Assembly: GCF_003144195.1 (NCBI RefSeq)
Contig: NW_020290065.1
Span: 23,882-87,881, forward strand
Reading direction: 5' to 3'
Source: Ceraceosorus guamensis
Taxonomy: Eukaryota > Basidiomycota > Exobasidiomycetes > Ceraceosorales > Ceraceosoraceae
DNA length: 64,000 nucleotides
Part shown: piece by piece, positions 11,219 through 22,827 of the stretch
Numbering within the stretch: position 1 is the stretch's first letter
Layout of the letters: each line of letters begins with the position of its first letter
Made by a program: the position numbers and the translations under genes
The notes under the pieces: generated by a model
Told to the model about the DNA's origin: nothing
What the model saw: the letters and a program-made list of their open reading frames with translations, nothing else
Databases searched by the model: none

Positions 11219-14200
11219 ATGCGTGCCAAAGACCTGCCCAGCGGAGCCTCGGCTGATGACGCCTCCATTCCACTCACGCGCATACAGCAAGCCTACATCA
11301 TCGGTCGAAGCGTTTCGCTGAACAATCTCTCTGCCGTGCCATGCCAAATCTACCAGCAGCTGGAATTGCGCACCCCAGACATTCGAGGATTGGGCGCTGC
11401 TCCTTTTCAAAATGCGCAAGAGATGCTCATTGCTCGTCACGAGGCGCTTCGAACGAAGATCGATGTGGAGAGTATGCGACAGCGTATCCTTGCCGTCGAC
11501 GCCGTCGTTCCTCCCAACATCGGCTACTCTGACTTGTGCGACCTCTGCCCGGCATCGCAAGACCAAGCTCTAAAAGTGAGTTGGGGACGGTGGGTCTGGC
11601 CAAACGATGCATTCATTGTTCGAGATAGCACTGACTGACCTCCCTTCTTCCACCTTTCCTGCACAGGTCACTCGACGAAGGATGCAACACAAAGTCTTCC
11701 CGCTGGACACGGCGCCCATGTTCGAGGCTCACCTGGACGTCATCAATCAAGACAAAGCAGTGCTACACGTTTGTGCCGATCTTATCATTCTCGGTAAGGG
11801 GCCTTCTGGTGCAGCTGCCTCTGATCTACGGTCTCAAAGAAACTGCTCTGTTTTTTCCCCATCCAGACTTCGTTTCCCTTGCGATACTGCTGGAAGAGTT
11901 GACCCACCTGTTGAGGGGCAGAACTGACCGCCTGGCCCCGAATCCGCCCAGCCTGCGCGAGTGCATGGTAGCGGTGACGAAGCCCGCTGCGCGCTGCATT
12001 CTGCACAGACGCCAGCCAGAACTGGAAGAGCTTGACTCGACACCTCACTCTTCGCCAGTCTTGCCCCGGCGAGAGAAGACCGTGGTGCTAGAGACAAAAG
12101 CCGACTTTTGCCGCCTTCAACAATACTGGTCCGCGGAGCAATTCGACGAGCTGAAATCGACGTGTCGTAAGCATGGAGCACGACCCTCCGCTGCTCTCAT
12201 CGGCGTGTACGCTTCGATCTTGCAACGCTGGAAAGGCACGTTCGAAGCCTTTTCGATCGGTCTGACCACGTCCATGCGTGACATGTTGCCATTAGAAGCG
12301 AGAGAGACCGTCGTCGGCAACTTCACCAGCTCTGTGAGCGTATCAGTGGAGCCAAGTGCTGGGCAGTCCTTTAGCGCGCTCGTGCAGGCTATCTCGAAGG
12401 ATCTCGAGCGGCTTTCGAGCAGAGAGGACAAATGTGCCTCCGCATACCCTTCGTCTGCCCCTGCATACATCTTCACAGGTCTCCTCGGCTCGACAAGAGG
12501 TTCGCAAAGAATGCCCATGGGGCTCGGAGCTCGCTCGCAGCAAGGCTACAGCTCCACCCCAGGCGTCGTCATCGATTTTCAAGCCATTCGAAATCCGACG
12601 GACGGTGGAGTGCTCCTGCGCTGGGACGTGCGTCGAGAAGCTCATCCCGAGGGTATGCTGGAGGGTATGTTCGAGGCCTTTGTGGGAGCTGCGGCGAGCA
12701 TTCTGAGCGGTGACGCTTGGGCTCGACCATTAGAGATCGACATCGAGGCCCAACTTTTCACGAGACGCCAAGCGAACAAGACAGCAGCTGACCTGTCTTT
12801 GCCCATTAAAATCGAAAACGCCTTTCTGCAATACGCGCTCGCTGATCCGGAGCGTATCGCCGTCGAAGAGTTCGAGGGCGAAAGTGTCTCCTACGGTCAA
12901 TTGAGGAGCGCTGCTGAGCGCATTGCATCCCACGTTCGCCTGCTCGTGCTCAAGCGTCCAGACCAAAAAGCTCGCGTGGGTCTGCTTATGGGCAGAAGCT
13001 GGCGCCAAGCCGCTGCAGTGTATGGTTGCCTCCACGCAGGAGCCAGCTTCGTTCCTCTGAGCACAGCCTGGCCCGACAGACGCCTGAAGCACGTCTTGGA
13101 CGATGCGCGCGCATTAGCCGTCATCATGCACGGCTCATTCGACAGAACACGCGTGGAGAGTGTCCTGGGTGGGCGGGAATGGTTGTCGGTGGAGCACATG
13201 CTTTCTCAGCCACCTTCTACGGAGCTTTCGAACGACGTTTCTGGTCAGCGGCTCGACCAGACCGATGAGGCTTACATCCTTTATGTGAGTCGTGCGATGC
13301 CAGACAGCACCATGTTGCTCACCTACACCTCACACCGATGCAGACAAGCGGCTCTACTGGTCTACCAAAAGGCGTCGTGCTCTCAGTACGTTCTGACGCG
13401 TCTTGTCTGGCAGCTCTATTCCTGACCACTGCACCACTTTGCAGCATCGAGCGGTGCTAAACACATGCTACGACGTGTTTAAGCGCTGCGAGATCGGCGC
13501 GAAAGATGCCGTGCTGGCTGTTGCCGATTTGACTTTCGATCTGAGCATCTTCGATCTGTCGATTTTGTGCATCGGGGCAAAGCTAATCATGCTGCCTGAA
13601 AAAATTTGCCGCGATCCTCAATGCTGGGGACGTGCCGTGACGGATCATGGCGTCACCGTATGGAACAGCGTGCCCTCGTGAGTATGCAGGACTGTGCTTC
13701 CTGGTTATGGGCACCAAGACTGAAATCTGCGTTGGTAGTGCTGTCCAGATGCTCCTGCTGGACAAGAGCAATCAAGCAGCCGTCCAAAAGCTGAGGGTCT
13801 GCTTGCTGAGCGGCGATGTAGTTCAGACTTCCCTACTTTGCAGACTGCGATCCGTAAGCGAGGATCTCGACATATGGACACTGGGCGGAGCAACGGAAGC
13901 GGCCATCTGGTCCATTGCGCAGCCGTGTGGCACCGCTGCAGATGCTAGCAGTCTCGTACGGGTGCCTTATGGAGTGCCCTTGTCCAATCAAAGATGGTAC
14001 TGCGTCCAGAGCATCGATCCTTGGATCGAATCGCCCACCTGGGTGACAGGTGAGCTGCTCATTGCCGGAGACGGCCTAGCACAAGGCTACACGGACGAGC
14101 AAGAGACGCGCAAAAAGTTTGTGCAGCACCCTTCGACCGACGAGCGTCTGTTTTGCACAGGCGATCTTGGTCGATACTTGCCGAACGGCCAACTAGAAAT

Positions 14201-15037
14201 TTTTGGAAGAAGAGACGACCAGATCAAGACGGACGGTGGACGACGAGTGTCGATGGGCGAGATCGAATACGCTTTGATTTGCTGTAAAGGCGTCGAAGCA
14301 GCGGTCGCAGTGCAGCTTGACTCTCGAGCCTTGGCTGTCTGTGTAGTGTTCAGCAACGCTTGCCAGGAGAAAGAGAGCAAGAGCTTGCCACGCTCAAAGT
14401 GCTCGGACCTCTCTGTTTGCGAGCCGATGCAGAGGTCGTACCTGCAAGAAGCGTGCAAAGCGCTTCTGCCCGCATACATGCTTCCTCGACACTTTTTCAG
14501 CGCTCTGAGTTTCCCAGTGACTGCGAACGGCAAGATAGATCGTAGAGCAGTAAAGCAGGCCACTGAAGCCTTGTTGAAGAGCAACGCGTCCGGCTTGAGC
14601 CCAAAAGAAGAGCAGCAGGGAAAAGACACGATGGACATCGAATCTCTAGTCATTTGCAGCTTTGCTCGCATTCTCGGCCTGAACAAGCAGCAAGTCGCGG
14701 CCACTTCTGACTTTTTCGAGCTTGGCGGATCGAGCATGCAAGCGGTTCAGGTTGTTCTGGATTTGCAAAGGTGAGCGTAGAGCGCGGGGCACGCTCTGCA
14801 TGGCCATACCGACAAGTACGGCTGATGCGCGACCGCTTTCCCGGCGTCTAGATCGTACACTCTGCGAGCGGACTATGCGGATCTGTTTCAGGTCAGTGTG
14901 CGATGCGCCGCGACCATAGGCTTCCAGCTGTTACGTGTATGCGCTGACGCTCCAACCGACGCGCTGTGGATGAACAGAACCCGACTGCAAGACACATCGC
15001 ATCTCGTTGTTCGCCTCTCTCTGTACGAGGTGCATGA
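11219..15037 (+). CDS. Single-module NRPS: heterocyclization (Cy) - adenylation (Cys-type) - carrier protein
   Basis: Predicted to activate cysteine, load it on its own carrier and condense/cyclise it to a thiazoline on an acyl chain supplied elsewhere. Exons 11219-11575, 11667-11793, 11867-13284, 13344-13385, 13445-13677, 13739-14770, 14852-14891, 14978-15037; 1102 aa, all phases consistent. Cy domain about 15-430: PLTRIQQAYIIGR, a D157-LIIL-D162 motif (Cy DxxxxD, rebuilt by splicing), GNFTSS near 311 and IDFQAIRNPTDGGVLLRWDV near 396. A domain about 485-1000: a 14-aa microexon is exactly the A3 loop TSGSTGLPKGVVLS; then FDLSIFD, VTVWNSVPS, LLSGD, LGGATEAAIWS, GELLIAGDGLAQGY, TGDLGRYLPNG and NGKID with the catalytic Lys. 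The code reads DLFNLSLIW(K), one conservative change from the bacterial cysteine code. PCP: LGGSS, Ser about 1058. There is no TE, reductase, epimerase or methyltransferase domain. Confidence 0.9.
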
Positions 15038-16670
15038 GCGAATGCCATGCAGCTCCTTCTCTGAGCGCTAAGCTCGCTGGGCAAGCCTGCAAATGCCAAT
15101 GAGACCCCACTGCATGCTGCTACGAGTAAGAGTCGGCCAACAACGAATGTAAAAATCGATGCGCCCGCTTCTTTCGTTCCTCGTCATGTTCTTTTGCTCT
15201 CTCGTCCTGAAGCCAGAGATTGAATTGCCAGTGGCCGATGTGTTCACGCATCATGGCAGATACTTGATCACTTGAACCGGATTGCTTGATTCGGTTGGAC
15301 TGAATGGGTTGTTGGATGCTGGATGAAATCCAAGACTCGCGAGTCTAACGTGACTTCTCCTCACTTCCGACCTTTGAAAGCCTTCCGGGGCCATGCATGA
15401 CCACAAGTCCGCTCAAATCACGTGCAACACAAATCGATCTCGAGACCGCGCGCGCGCGCGTCTCGCAAGACCTTCAAAGCGCAAACGCTGCAGAGGGCAT
15501 GGAAACCTCCACATGCACCAGGCGTTTCTCTCTTCTAGCTTTCACTCGTGGACTTGACTCTCACGTGAGTACAGCGGCGGCATGGTGCATGCAGATGCTT
15601 CCGCGCTCGATCTTGCAGCCATGCCAGCCCCCGCCCCCATCCCGACGCGTGCGAGAACCAACACGTTGCGGCCATGGCATGCATGCGAGATCGATGGAGG
15701 CAGGGGGCTCGAGTCTCGAGTGAAGAGTTGCGGCGCCAGAGAAATCGAGAATCAGAAAAAGTTATCCTCTCACACGGATGTGGGTCAAAGACACGACCGG
15801 CCTGGCCTGGCCTGAAAGGTCAATCGTTGTTTGAAAGGCGCGAATTTTGTTGAAAGGGGCAGCACCTCTCTTGCCTTTTTTTCTTTTGACCTACACCCAA
15901 TTTGATTCACACTGATCAGATCCGTGAATCGAGAATTGAATGTCCAGATGTACTTTGTCAGCGTACTTTACAAGGACAGCATCTACCGTGCAGAGTATGG
16001 AGTCATCTGACGTCTTCTGCTCGAGTCACCAGTCGTCCCAACGGGTCTACACGAAGACACAACAACAGATCTAGAAGAGAATCATCATGGTCGCAACCTG
16101 CGCCTTGACCGTGTCGCAGACGGAATGGGCGACGCATACATGTTGTTCTTTCCTTCCTGTTGTCTGGCTGCGCGACACTCGTGACTTCCTTCTTTCTACC
16201 TTACGTTAAATACCGTAAGCAGCCCTAAGCTAGCTTGACCTCGTACGAGTGAAGCGTGAATGATTGAATGCGCGCCGCCGGGGGGGCAGCTCCGTCAAGG
16301 CGACCGACCGACCGACCGACCGCCTTTGCTGCTGGCGGCGGCGCGTTGCACTCGCGACAGCCATGCATATAGCAGCGGCGGGCGCTGCTCGATCGCAGCA
16401 TCTGCCTGCGCTGTCAAAGATTTGAAGTCACGAGTGCAATTTTAAAATCAAGTCGTGAGTGTTGGTTGGTCGGATGAGGGGCGAGCGGATCGAGGCACGC
16501 GCGAGTCTGTCCTGCATATATGCTGCCACGCGCGCGCGATTCAATTATAGGCCAGGCCATATATATATATAGCTCGGCTGCATTCAAGATTCGCAATCAC
16601 GAATTTAAATGTGCGTTTTTGCTTGCTTTTATTGCTTGCCGCCTTGATTGCCTGCCTGCCATTCCACAGG

Positions 16671-16703
<33 letters not shown>

Positions 16704-17275
16704 GTGCAACGAACGGCATGATGCAGGCTGCGCCTGCTGTGCGTGCGCTGTGATGATGATTCTTCGCAGAGAGTCGGTCGAGTGTAGGTGTGCGTTCGGT
16801 TAGCAGCGCTTCACATATCCGCCCAGCAGCAGCAGCAGCAGCAGGTAGGGATGAGGTGAGGCACAGGCAAAGGAAGTATTCACAATGCGCGATTCGCACG
16901 CACGCACAGCGATCTGCCTTCCACCCCAGCTACACCTCGACACACTAAACGTCAGAGGGTAACGCTTCAACACTTGAGCACAGCACCACTCCCTCTTTGC
17001 TCTTCAATCTCTTGCGCATCATCGCCGCAACGAGATTCAAGAAGAAGGGACGAAAAGGATAAAGTAAAGAAAGAAGAAAAAAAAAAAAAGAAGGAGCGCT
17101 CAACTGCAACATCAGCACTTTCCTTTCCCCCCCTCCTTCACACCGAATTTTCCTTCTTTCTCACTCTTTCTTCCGCAACAAACAAAGCAGCCAGCAAGCT
17201 GAGCGCTACCTTCAAAGCATAGTCCAGCTTGATCCCGGTCTCTCGTTGCTCAGCCTTTGCTCTCGTCGCCTTTAC

Positions 17276-17311
<36 letters not shown>

Positions 17312-17924
17312 ACGTCCCATTAAGGGCCCTCGAAGCACACGGGTCCAAGCGCTGCTGATCCTTGCTGCTCTGTACCAACGGCTACGTCTCACGTGTATTC
17401 CTGCCTCCAGCAAGCACCTGACTTCATCCACATGATATCCTAAACCCTTGTCCCTGACAACCGCTTCACCTTAGAAAACGCTTCTGCTGCGCTGTAATCG
17501 CCTTGGTATTAGTACCCGCCTTTCAATTCCCTCGCGAAGCATACAACAGTGCATCCTGCTCCCAGCTTTTTGGGCTTTTGGTACGCCCGCATCCTCAGCA
17601 CCACCTGCTATAGCAAGACGCTCAGCCACGCTGCGTCGTGGAGGTCCGCTTATTGGTGAGTCTTCTGCGTAGCTCAGAGCTGGCCGAGGAAGGCACCGCC
17701 CCCGCGCACCTGCTTACGCTGCAAGCACCTTGTTCGATGTCAGTTTCTGGCGCCGACCAGCTCAACTCTTCTCCCGCTTGTACATCATAACGATCCATCT
17801 TGGGTAAGCGTATTGCAGCATCTTCTTGCATGTCTTGGACGTAGCGTCACGCCAACTTTGTCATTCATCAAAGCTACCTGTCTGTAGCTCCAAGCACTTG
17901 TCTTCTACTTCTTCGAGCGGCAAG
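15038..17924. other. Gene-poor, microsatellite-rich spacer upstream of PUF gene
   Basis: About 2.9 kb with no supported gene. It holds tetranucleotide runs: GACC near 16300-16322, GCGT near 16674-16702, CCAG near 17276-17308; also CAG near 16827-16841, an A-run near 17077-17089 and TATATATA near 16560. The last few hundred bases, pyrimidine-rich with CAAC/TCTTC words, are probably the PUF promoter and leader. Confidence 0.5.
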
Positions 17925-20900
17925 ATGGAAGGCGGCGAATCGCGCATATCTGCTTCAGCGGCTCAGACTCGGCAAGAGGCCACACATGCAGGTGTGGCCA
18001 CCACAACGGACCCAGCGAGCTTTCAGGGGACGTCGACACGCAACGAACAATCTCTAGCTCGCTCAGGCGGGCAAGGAGCAGGTGACGAGGCTGTGTCGAC
18101 CGATGTGAGGAGCATCCATTCGGTGAGTCATTACATGCGGTGCATCGTCCTTGACCCGCGATCCTCCGCAGCCCAGACGAGTCGCTACATCAGCGCAGCT
18201 TCGCTCACCAACCTCTTTTCTACTCCCAATTTTCGCAGGAAATCGACCGCAAACGGCTGGAGTTCGAACAGCAACGTGCTGCTCAGCGTCTTGCCTTTGA
18301 GCAGCAAATGCAGCTCCTGGAACGAAAGCAACGCGAGGAAGAAGCCAGCTTGATGAGCGGTAGCAAGGGTCCGCTGGACTCGGTCGCAGGCAACCAAGCA
18401 GTGCCTCATGTTTCTGCACCTAGCACACCACCTGGCAACGCTTCGAGTCAGACGAGCGCTTCTTCGACGCTGAGATCAAAAACGACCAATTCTTCGCCTC
18501 GGCCCACCTCCATGTTGGGTGCTGCTAGCTCTGCGAAAGACCCAATCTCCTTTCGCGCTCAACTCGGCGACATGAGCGATACTCAGCCAGAGGAAGGCTT
18601 GAACGGTAGCAACGTTCCTGGCTTGCCGCCCCCTTCGACAGCTCGATCCGTCCCATCTTCTCGACGCATCAGCGCTGGGCCAGAAGCTGTCTCGTCGACC
18701 GATCGGCGCGCCTTGGGCTCCGCATCTGGCGATCTCGCTCATGCCTTTGAACGCCTATCTGTCGGAAGCCACCGCAATGTCAGTCAAGTGCGCGCTCAGC
18801 TTGCTCAAGAAGCCGGCACATTGAACAGTGCGCCCAACGCTCCTGCCAACCACCAGCACGCGCCTGGCAGCAACCGACCCGTCGCACCTCATGTCCTTCA
18901 ACGAGCCTTGACGCGCAGCGGGAGCGGCAGTGGAGCCGAAAATGGAGAGTCTGGCTTTACGCCAGTGTTCAATGAGCGCTTCTTGTTCGACGACGAAGCG
19001 TTGGAGGCGGACGACTCGGCCTTTGTGCGCAAGTACAACCTCAAGGAGGAAGACGATGACTTTCCGGTGCTGATCAGGCGTGATAGCTATCCAGGCATGG
19101 TGCGTAATCTTCCTTTGTGCATGTGTATAGTCGTTGCGGAGGGTTGTCTGACCTGCGCGCTCCTCGGTTCGCTCCCCATCATAGCTTTCGGCTTCTTCTG
19201 CTGCGCTTGATCTCGCACCTCTCGCTCAAGCTCCAAGATCGCACCGCGGTGCTGGTGGCGCGATCGGCGAAGCTCAGCTGTCAGAGTGGCCTCAGTACGC
19301 CGGTCATAGCGAGACCGTTCACCAACATCATGCGCCTCCCCATAGTGCCGGTTTGGTCAACGATCGCAGGGGACGCTCGGAGCGCAACTCGCCGCAATTT
19401 GGACCCATTGCTGGTCCCAGACTGCCCTCTGGTGCCGCGAGCTTGGGTCCGACTGGCCAACGCGCAGCTAGCGCCAATCAGGTCGCTGGGAATGCTCAGC
19501 CTCACCACTTGTCCCAGCAGCTGGGCGCAGCGGCTGTTCGAGGAGACGATGAGCGCTCACAGGGCAGCCACTCTACCAATTCGCCAAGCCGCAACGGCTC
19601 TTCGCAGCTCAGCGCCAGACCGCCGACGCAAGCGCCAAGCGACGTTACAGAGCAATCCTCCAACATGTCCAACTCTTTCCGCTCTGGTGACGTGGCCCTC
19701 AAGCCAACGAATGATCTCGCAGCTGGTCCTCCATCGCGCTCTCGCCTCTCAGCTGGCCCCGACGCTGATTCCATCAGCTCGTTCCCTAGCTTTGCCCTGG
19801 CTGAGAGCATGAAGCCGCAAGCGAATCCCAATTCCCTCGTCGGAGGCGCTCGTGCCACCACTCCCAACCGATTTGGTCCGTATGGTAGTGGCGGGCCGTC
19901 CGCAAACGGGTTCGAAACGAAACCACGCCCCTCTTCGGGCTTCTTTGAAGCTTTCAATCCTCCCAGCGCTCTTGGATCAACCCAGTCTGACATTTTCAGC
20001 CGAACCCCTGTCACCAATCAACAGCAGCACGGCGGCCACTTTGGCATTGGCCTCGATGGTGATCCACTGCTTGGTCTGGCAGGTGCGCAATCGGCCCAAC
20101 AGCGCAAGAGTGAGCTGGACGTCAACACTCCGCTGGAACAGCTTCACGGTGAGATCTTTGCGCTATGCAAAGATCAGCACGGCTGCCGATATCTGCAAAA
20201 GAAGCTCGAAGAAGGCCTGCCCACGTATCGCGATATGATCTTTGCCGAGACGTTCAAGCACTTTACCGAACTGATGACGGATCCGTTTGGAAATTATCTG
20301 TGTCAAAAGATGCTAGAATACTGCACGGACGATCAGCGCAACTTGATCGTTGAGAGCGTCTCCTCCGAGCTGGTCACCATCTCGTTGAATATGCACGGCA
20401 CGCGAGCTGTGCAAAAGATGATCGACTTCTTGTCCACGCCTCGCCAGATCAGAAGCATCATCGGAGCGCTGACGATGAATGTCGTCACCCTCATCAAGGA
20501 CTTGAACGGCAACCACGTCATTCAAAAGTGCCTCAACCGACTTGGAGCGGAGGATGATCAGTTCATCTACAATGCTGTGGCCGCACATTGCGTCGAGGTG
20601 GCTACCCATCGCCATGGCTGCTGCGTTCTGCAGCGCTGCATTGACCACGCTTCGGAAACGCAGAGAATGCAGCTGGTCACCGAGATCACCTTCAACGCCT
20701 TGACGTTGGTGCAGGATCCTTTTGGCAATTACGTCGTCCAGTACATTCTGGATCTCAACGACCCGCGCTACAGCGATGCGGTGGTTCAACAATTCATCGG
20801 CAACGTCTGCTTGCTCTCGGTGCAAAAGTTCAGCAGCAACGTGATGGAAAAGTGCATTCGCGTATCCAATGCCAGCCTTCGCAAGCAACTGATCGACGAG

Positions 20901-21794
20901 CTGCTCAATCGTGCTCGATTGGAAAAGCTTTTGCGCGACTCCTTTGGCAATTACGTCGTGCAGACCAGCTTGGACTACGCGGAGCCGCTGCAGAGGGTCG
21001 CGCTGGTGGATTGCATCAGACCCATCTTGCCCGTCATTCGCAACACGCCTTACGGCAAGCGCATTCAGAGCAAGCTGCAGCGCGACAATCTCGATTTCGG
21101 CCCGCCGATGGGTGGCATGGGCCATCATCACATGGGCCCTGGAATGGGAGGCATGAATGGTCGTGGAGGCATGCCTGGCATGCCGTACGCCCTGCTCCAG
21201 GCCGCTCAGCAACAGCAGCAGCTTCAAGCCATTGCTGCCATGGGCAATCAGCGTCAGGGACAAGCGAACGGGTACGGCATGGACGGAATGAGCCCCATGA
21301 TGGGCTACCCGAATGGAGGCCAGAGCCATGGTATGAATTACCAGCAGAACGGCATGGGCATGGGCGCCGGCGTTTCACCTGGTCAGATGAGCGGCGGCGG
21401 CGAGATGTCTCTTCAACAGGGCGTTTCGTATGGCGCTCCCCAGCAGCACATGTACAGAGGGAACAACAACGTGCCCCAGTACCCCGGCGCGCCTCAAGGG
21501 CTTGGACGGCAGATGGCACCGCCTTCCCACGTGGCACAGAACAACGTCGCTAGTGGTGGTGGTCCACCACCGCGTCAAGGACCGTTTGCTGGCGCGCAGA
21601 CCCAGGCCTATCGAGGCGGTTATGGCGGGCGCCAACAGGCGCCTCCTCCACCTCAAGTCCACGGAGCTCACACTCACCCTTTTGCCCCCAACAATTTCGC
21701 CTCGGGCAACAAGACCGCTTATGGTGGTGCTAGTCCAGCAATCGGCATGCCTAGCGGAACGGTTGCTTATCTGGGCAATGGCTATCCTTACTGA
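17925..21794 (+). CDS. PUF4: Pumilio-family RNA-binding protein, Puf4-like
   Basis: Sequence-specific 3'UTR-binding repressor of mRNAs in the cytoplasm (family knowledge). Exons 17925-18122, 18239-19099, 19185-21794; about 1222 aa. Residues 1-660 are low-complexity Ser/Ala/Pro/Asn-rich, with a short coiled coil at the start of exon 2 (EIDRKRLEFEQQRAAQRLAF). The Pumilio homology domain spans about 667-987 with eight repeats; RNA-contact triplets are visible in KDQHGCRYLQKKL, DPFGNYLCQKML, NMHGTRAVQKM, DLNGNHVIQKCL, HRHGCCVLQRC, DPFGNYVVQYIL, KFSSNVMEKC and DSFGNYVVQTSL, followed by NTPYGKRIQSKL. This repeat order resembles yeast Puf4 more than Puf3 or Mpt5. The C-terminus is Gly/Met/Gln-rich and prion-like. 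An ATG-like extension in frame from 17826 is possible, but 17925 is the best start. Confidence 0.93.
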
Positions 21795-22827
21795 GTCAGC
21801 TGAGCCCCCTGCCGAACAAGCCGAGTCACACCCTTTCCTCGCAACTTTTGCCCCTCTCTCTTCTGTACAAAGTCGACAGCACATTCCCCGTTGTTTTGTT
21901 TTGTTTTTTTTTTTTTGTTTTTTCCCCTTTGAGTCTCGATACTTTATACTATAGTCGGTCCCCTTTTTTTTTTTTGCTCGGGGCCCTACTCGGCCACCCC
22001 CTTTGTCTTGTTTCTACTTTTTCGCGTCGGCCTATTCTACACTCGCGATGCTTTGCGTCGCATCTCCACCTCACTTTACATGCCCTCAACACCCTCCTCG
22101 CTCTCCATTCCCCTGTGTTTCCTGTAAATCCCCCCCCCTCACCCTTTCCCCCCTTTTCACTCTCTCTCGCCACCCTCTTACCCCCCCACACCCCCCCACA
22201 CCCACATCTGCATGTGTATCAAGACGAAATTCAAATCTCCACAAGCAATGCTAGAAGGGCCCCCCAACGTTGCGCTCTTCCCGTCGTGTGCGTGCGTGTG
22301 CGTGCGTGCGTGCAATTCTCTCCCCTTCTCTTCCTTCTCTTCTCTCGTGCGCTGCCATGCATGCAGCCTTTCTAGCCCGCTCGCTCAACCTACAACATGT
22401 CGAACAGAGCATGCATCGATCAACATTCGGATATGCGAAGGCGTGAAAGAGTAAACGAGCGGTGCAAAGTTCGAGTCGAGTTGAGAAAGAGAGAGAGAGA
22501 GAGTGGGGGGGGATAGCAAATTTCGCGAAAGAAAAGGAGAGATGGTGTTTGGTATATTTTAAAAAAAGATGTGGGCACGGGCAAAGTAGGGGATGTCGCG
22601 GGTATTGGGGCAAATTGGAATAAGGGTCGGAAACGGGAAGCGAGAATCGAGAGACTGGGGGGCCGGGGCAATGGGGATAAGAGTTAGGCGCAAATGCGAG
22701 GCAGCAACGGTCAGGATTTGCGGGCGGAGCTGGGGGGGGGAGGAGGAGGAGGGGGACTTTTTGGAGCGAGTGGGACAAGTAAATGCTGGACGGTGAGGAA
22801 AAGGGGGCAAAGGATAGCTCATGCTTG
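21795..22827. other. Convergent 3' region between PUF and the large coiled-coil gene
   Basis: Strongly strand-asymmetric: pyrimidine-rich (T-runs near 21906 and 21966, C-rich 22130-22200) up to about 22400, then purine-rich (GA and G-runs 22480-22760). This fits 3'UTRs of two convergent genes. It contains a GTGCGTGC microsatellite near 22285-22312. No gene is seen. Confidence 0.5.

Noticed and set aside
11795-11815. Very short 21-nt GTAAG...CAG intron in the NRPS
   Set aside because: Too short, and it does not correct the frame; the 73-nt choice 11794-11866 with a pyrimidine-rich acceptor restores the Cy DxxxxD motif.
15397-15815. Short overlapping ORFs in the NRPS-PUF spacer
   Set aside because: Two frames of about 100 and 77 codons, no motifs, Ser/Thr/Arg-rich, typical of noncoding GC-rich DNA.
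20313-21329. 338-codon ORF antisense to the Pumilio domain
   Set aside because: It mirrors a highly conserved plus-strand Puf domain; composition (His/Leu/Val/Arg-rich) is that of a reverse-frame shadow.
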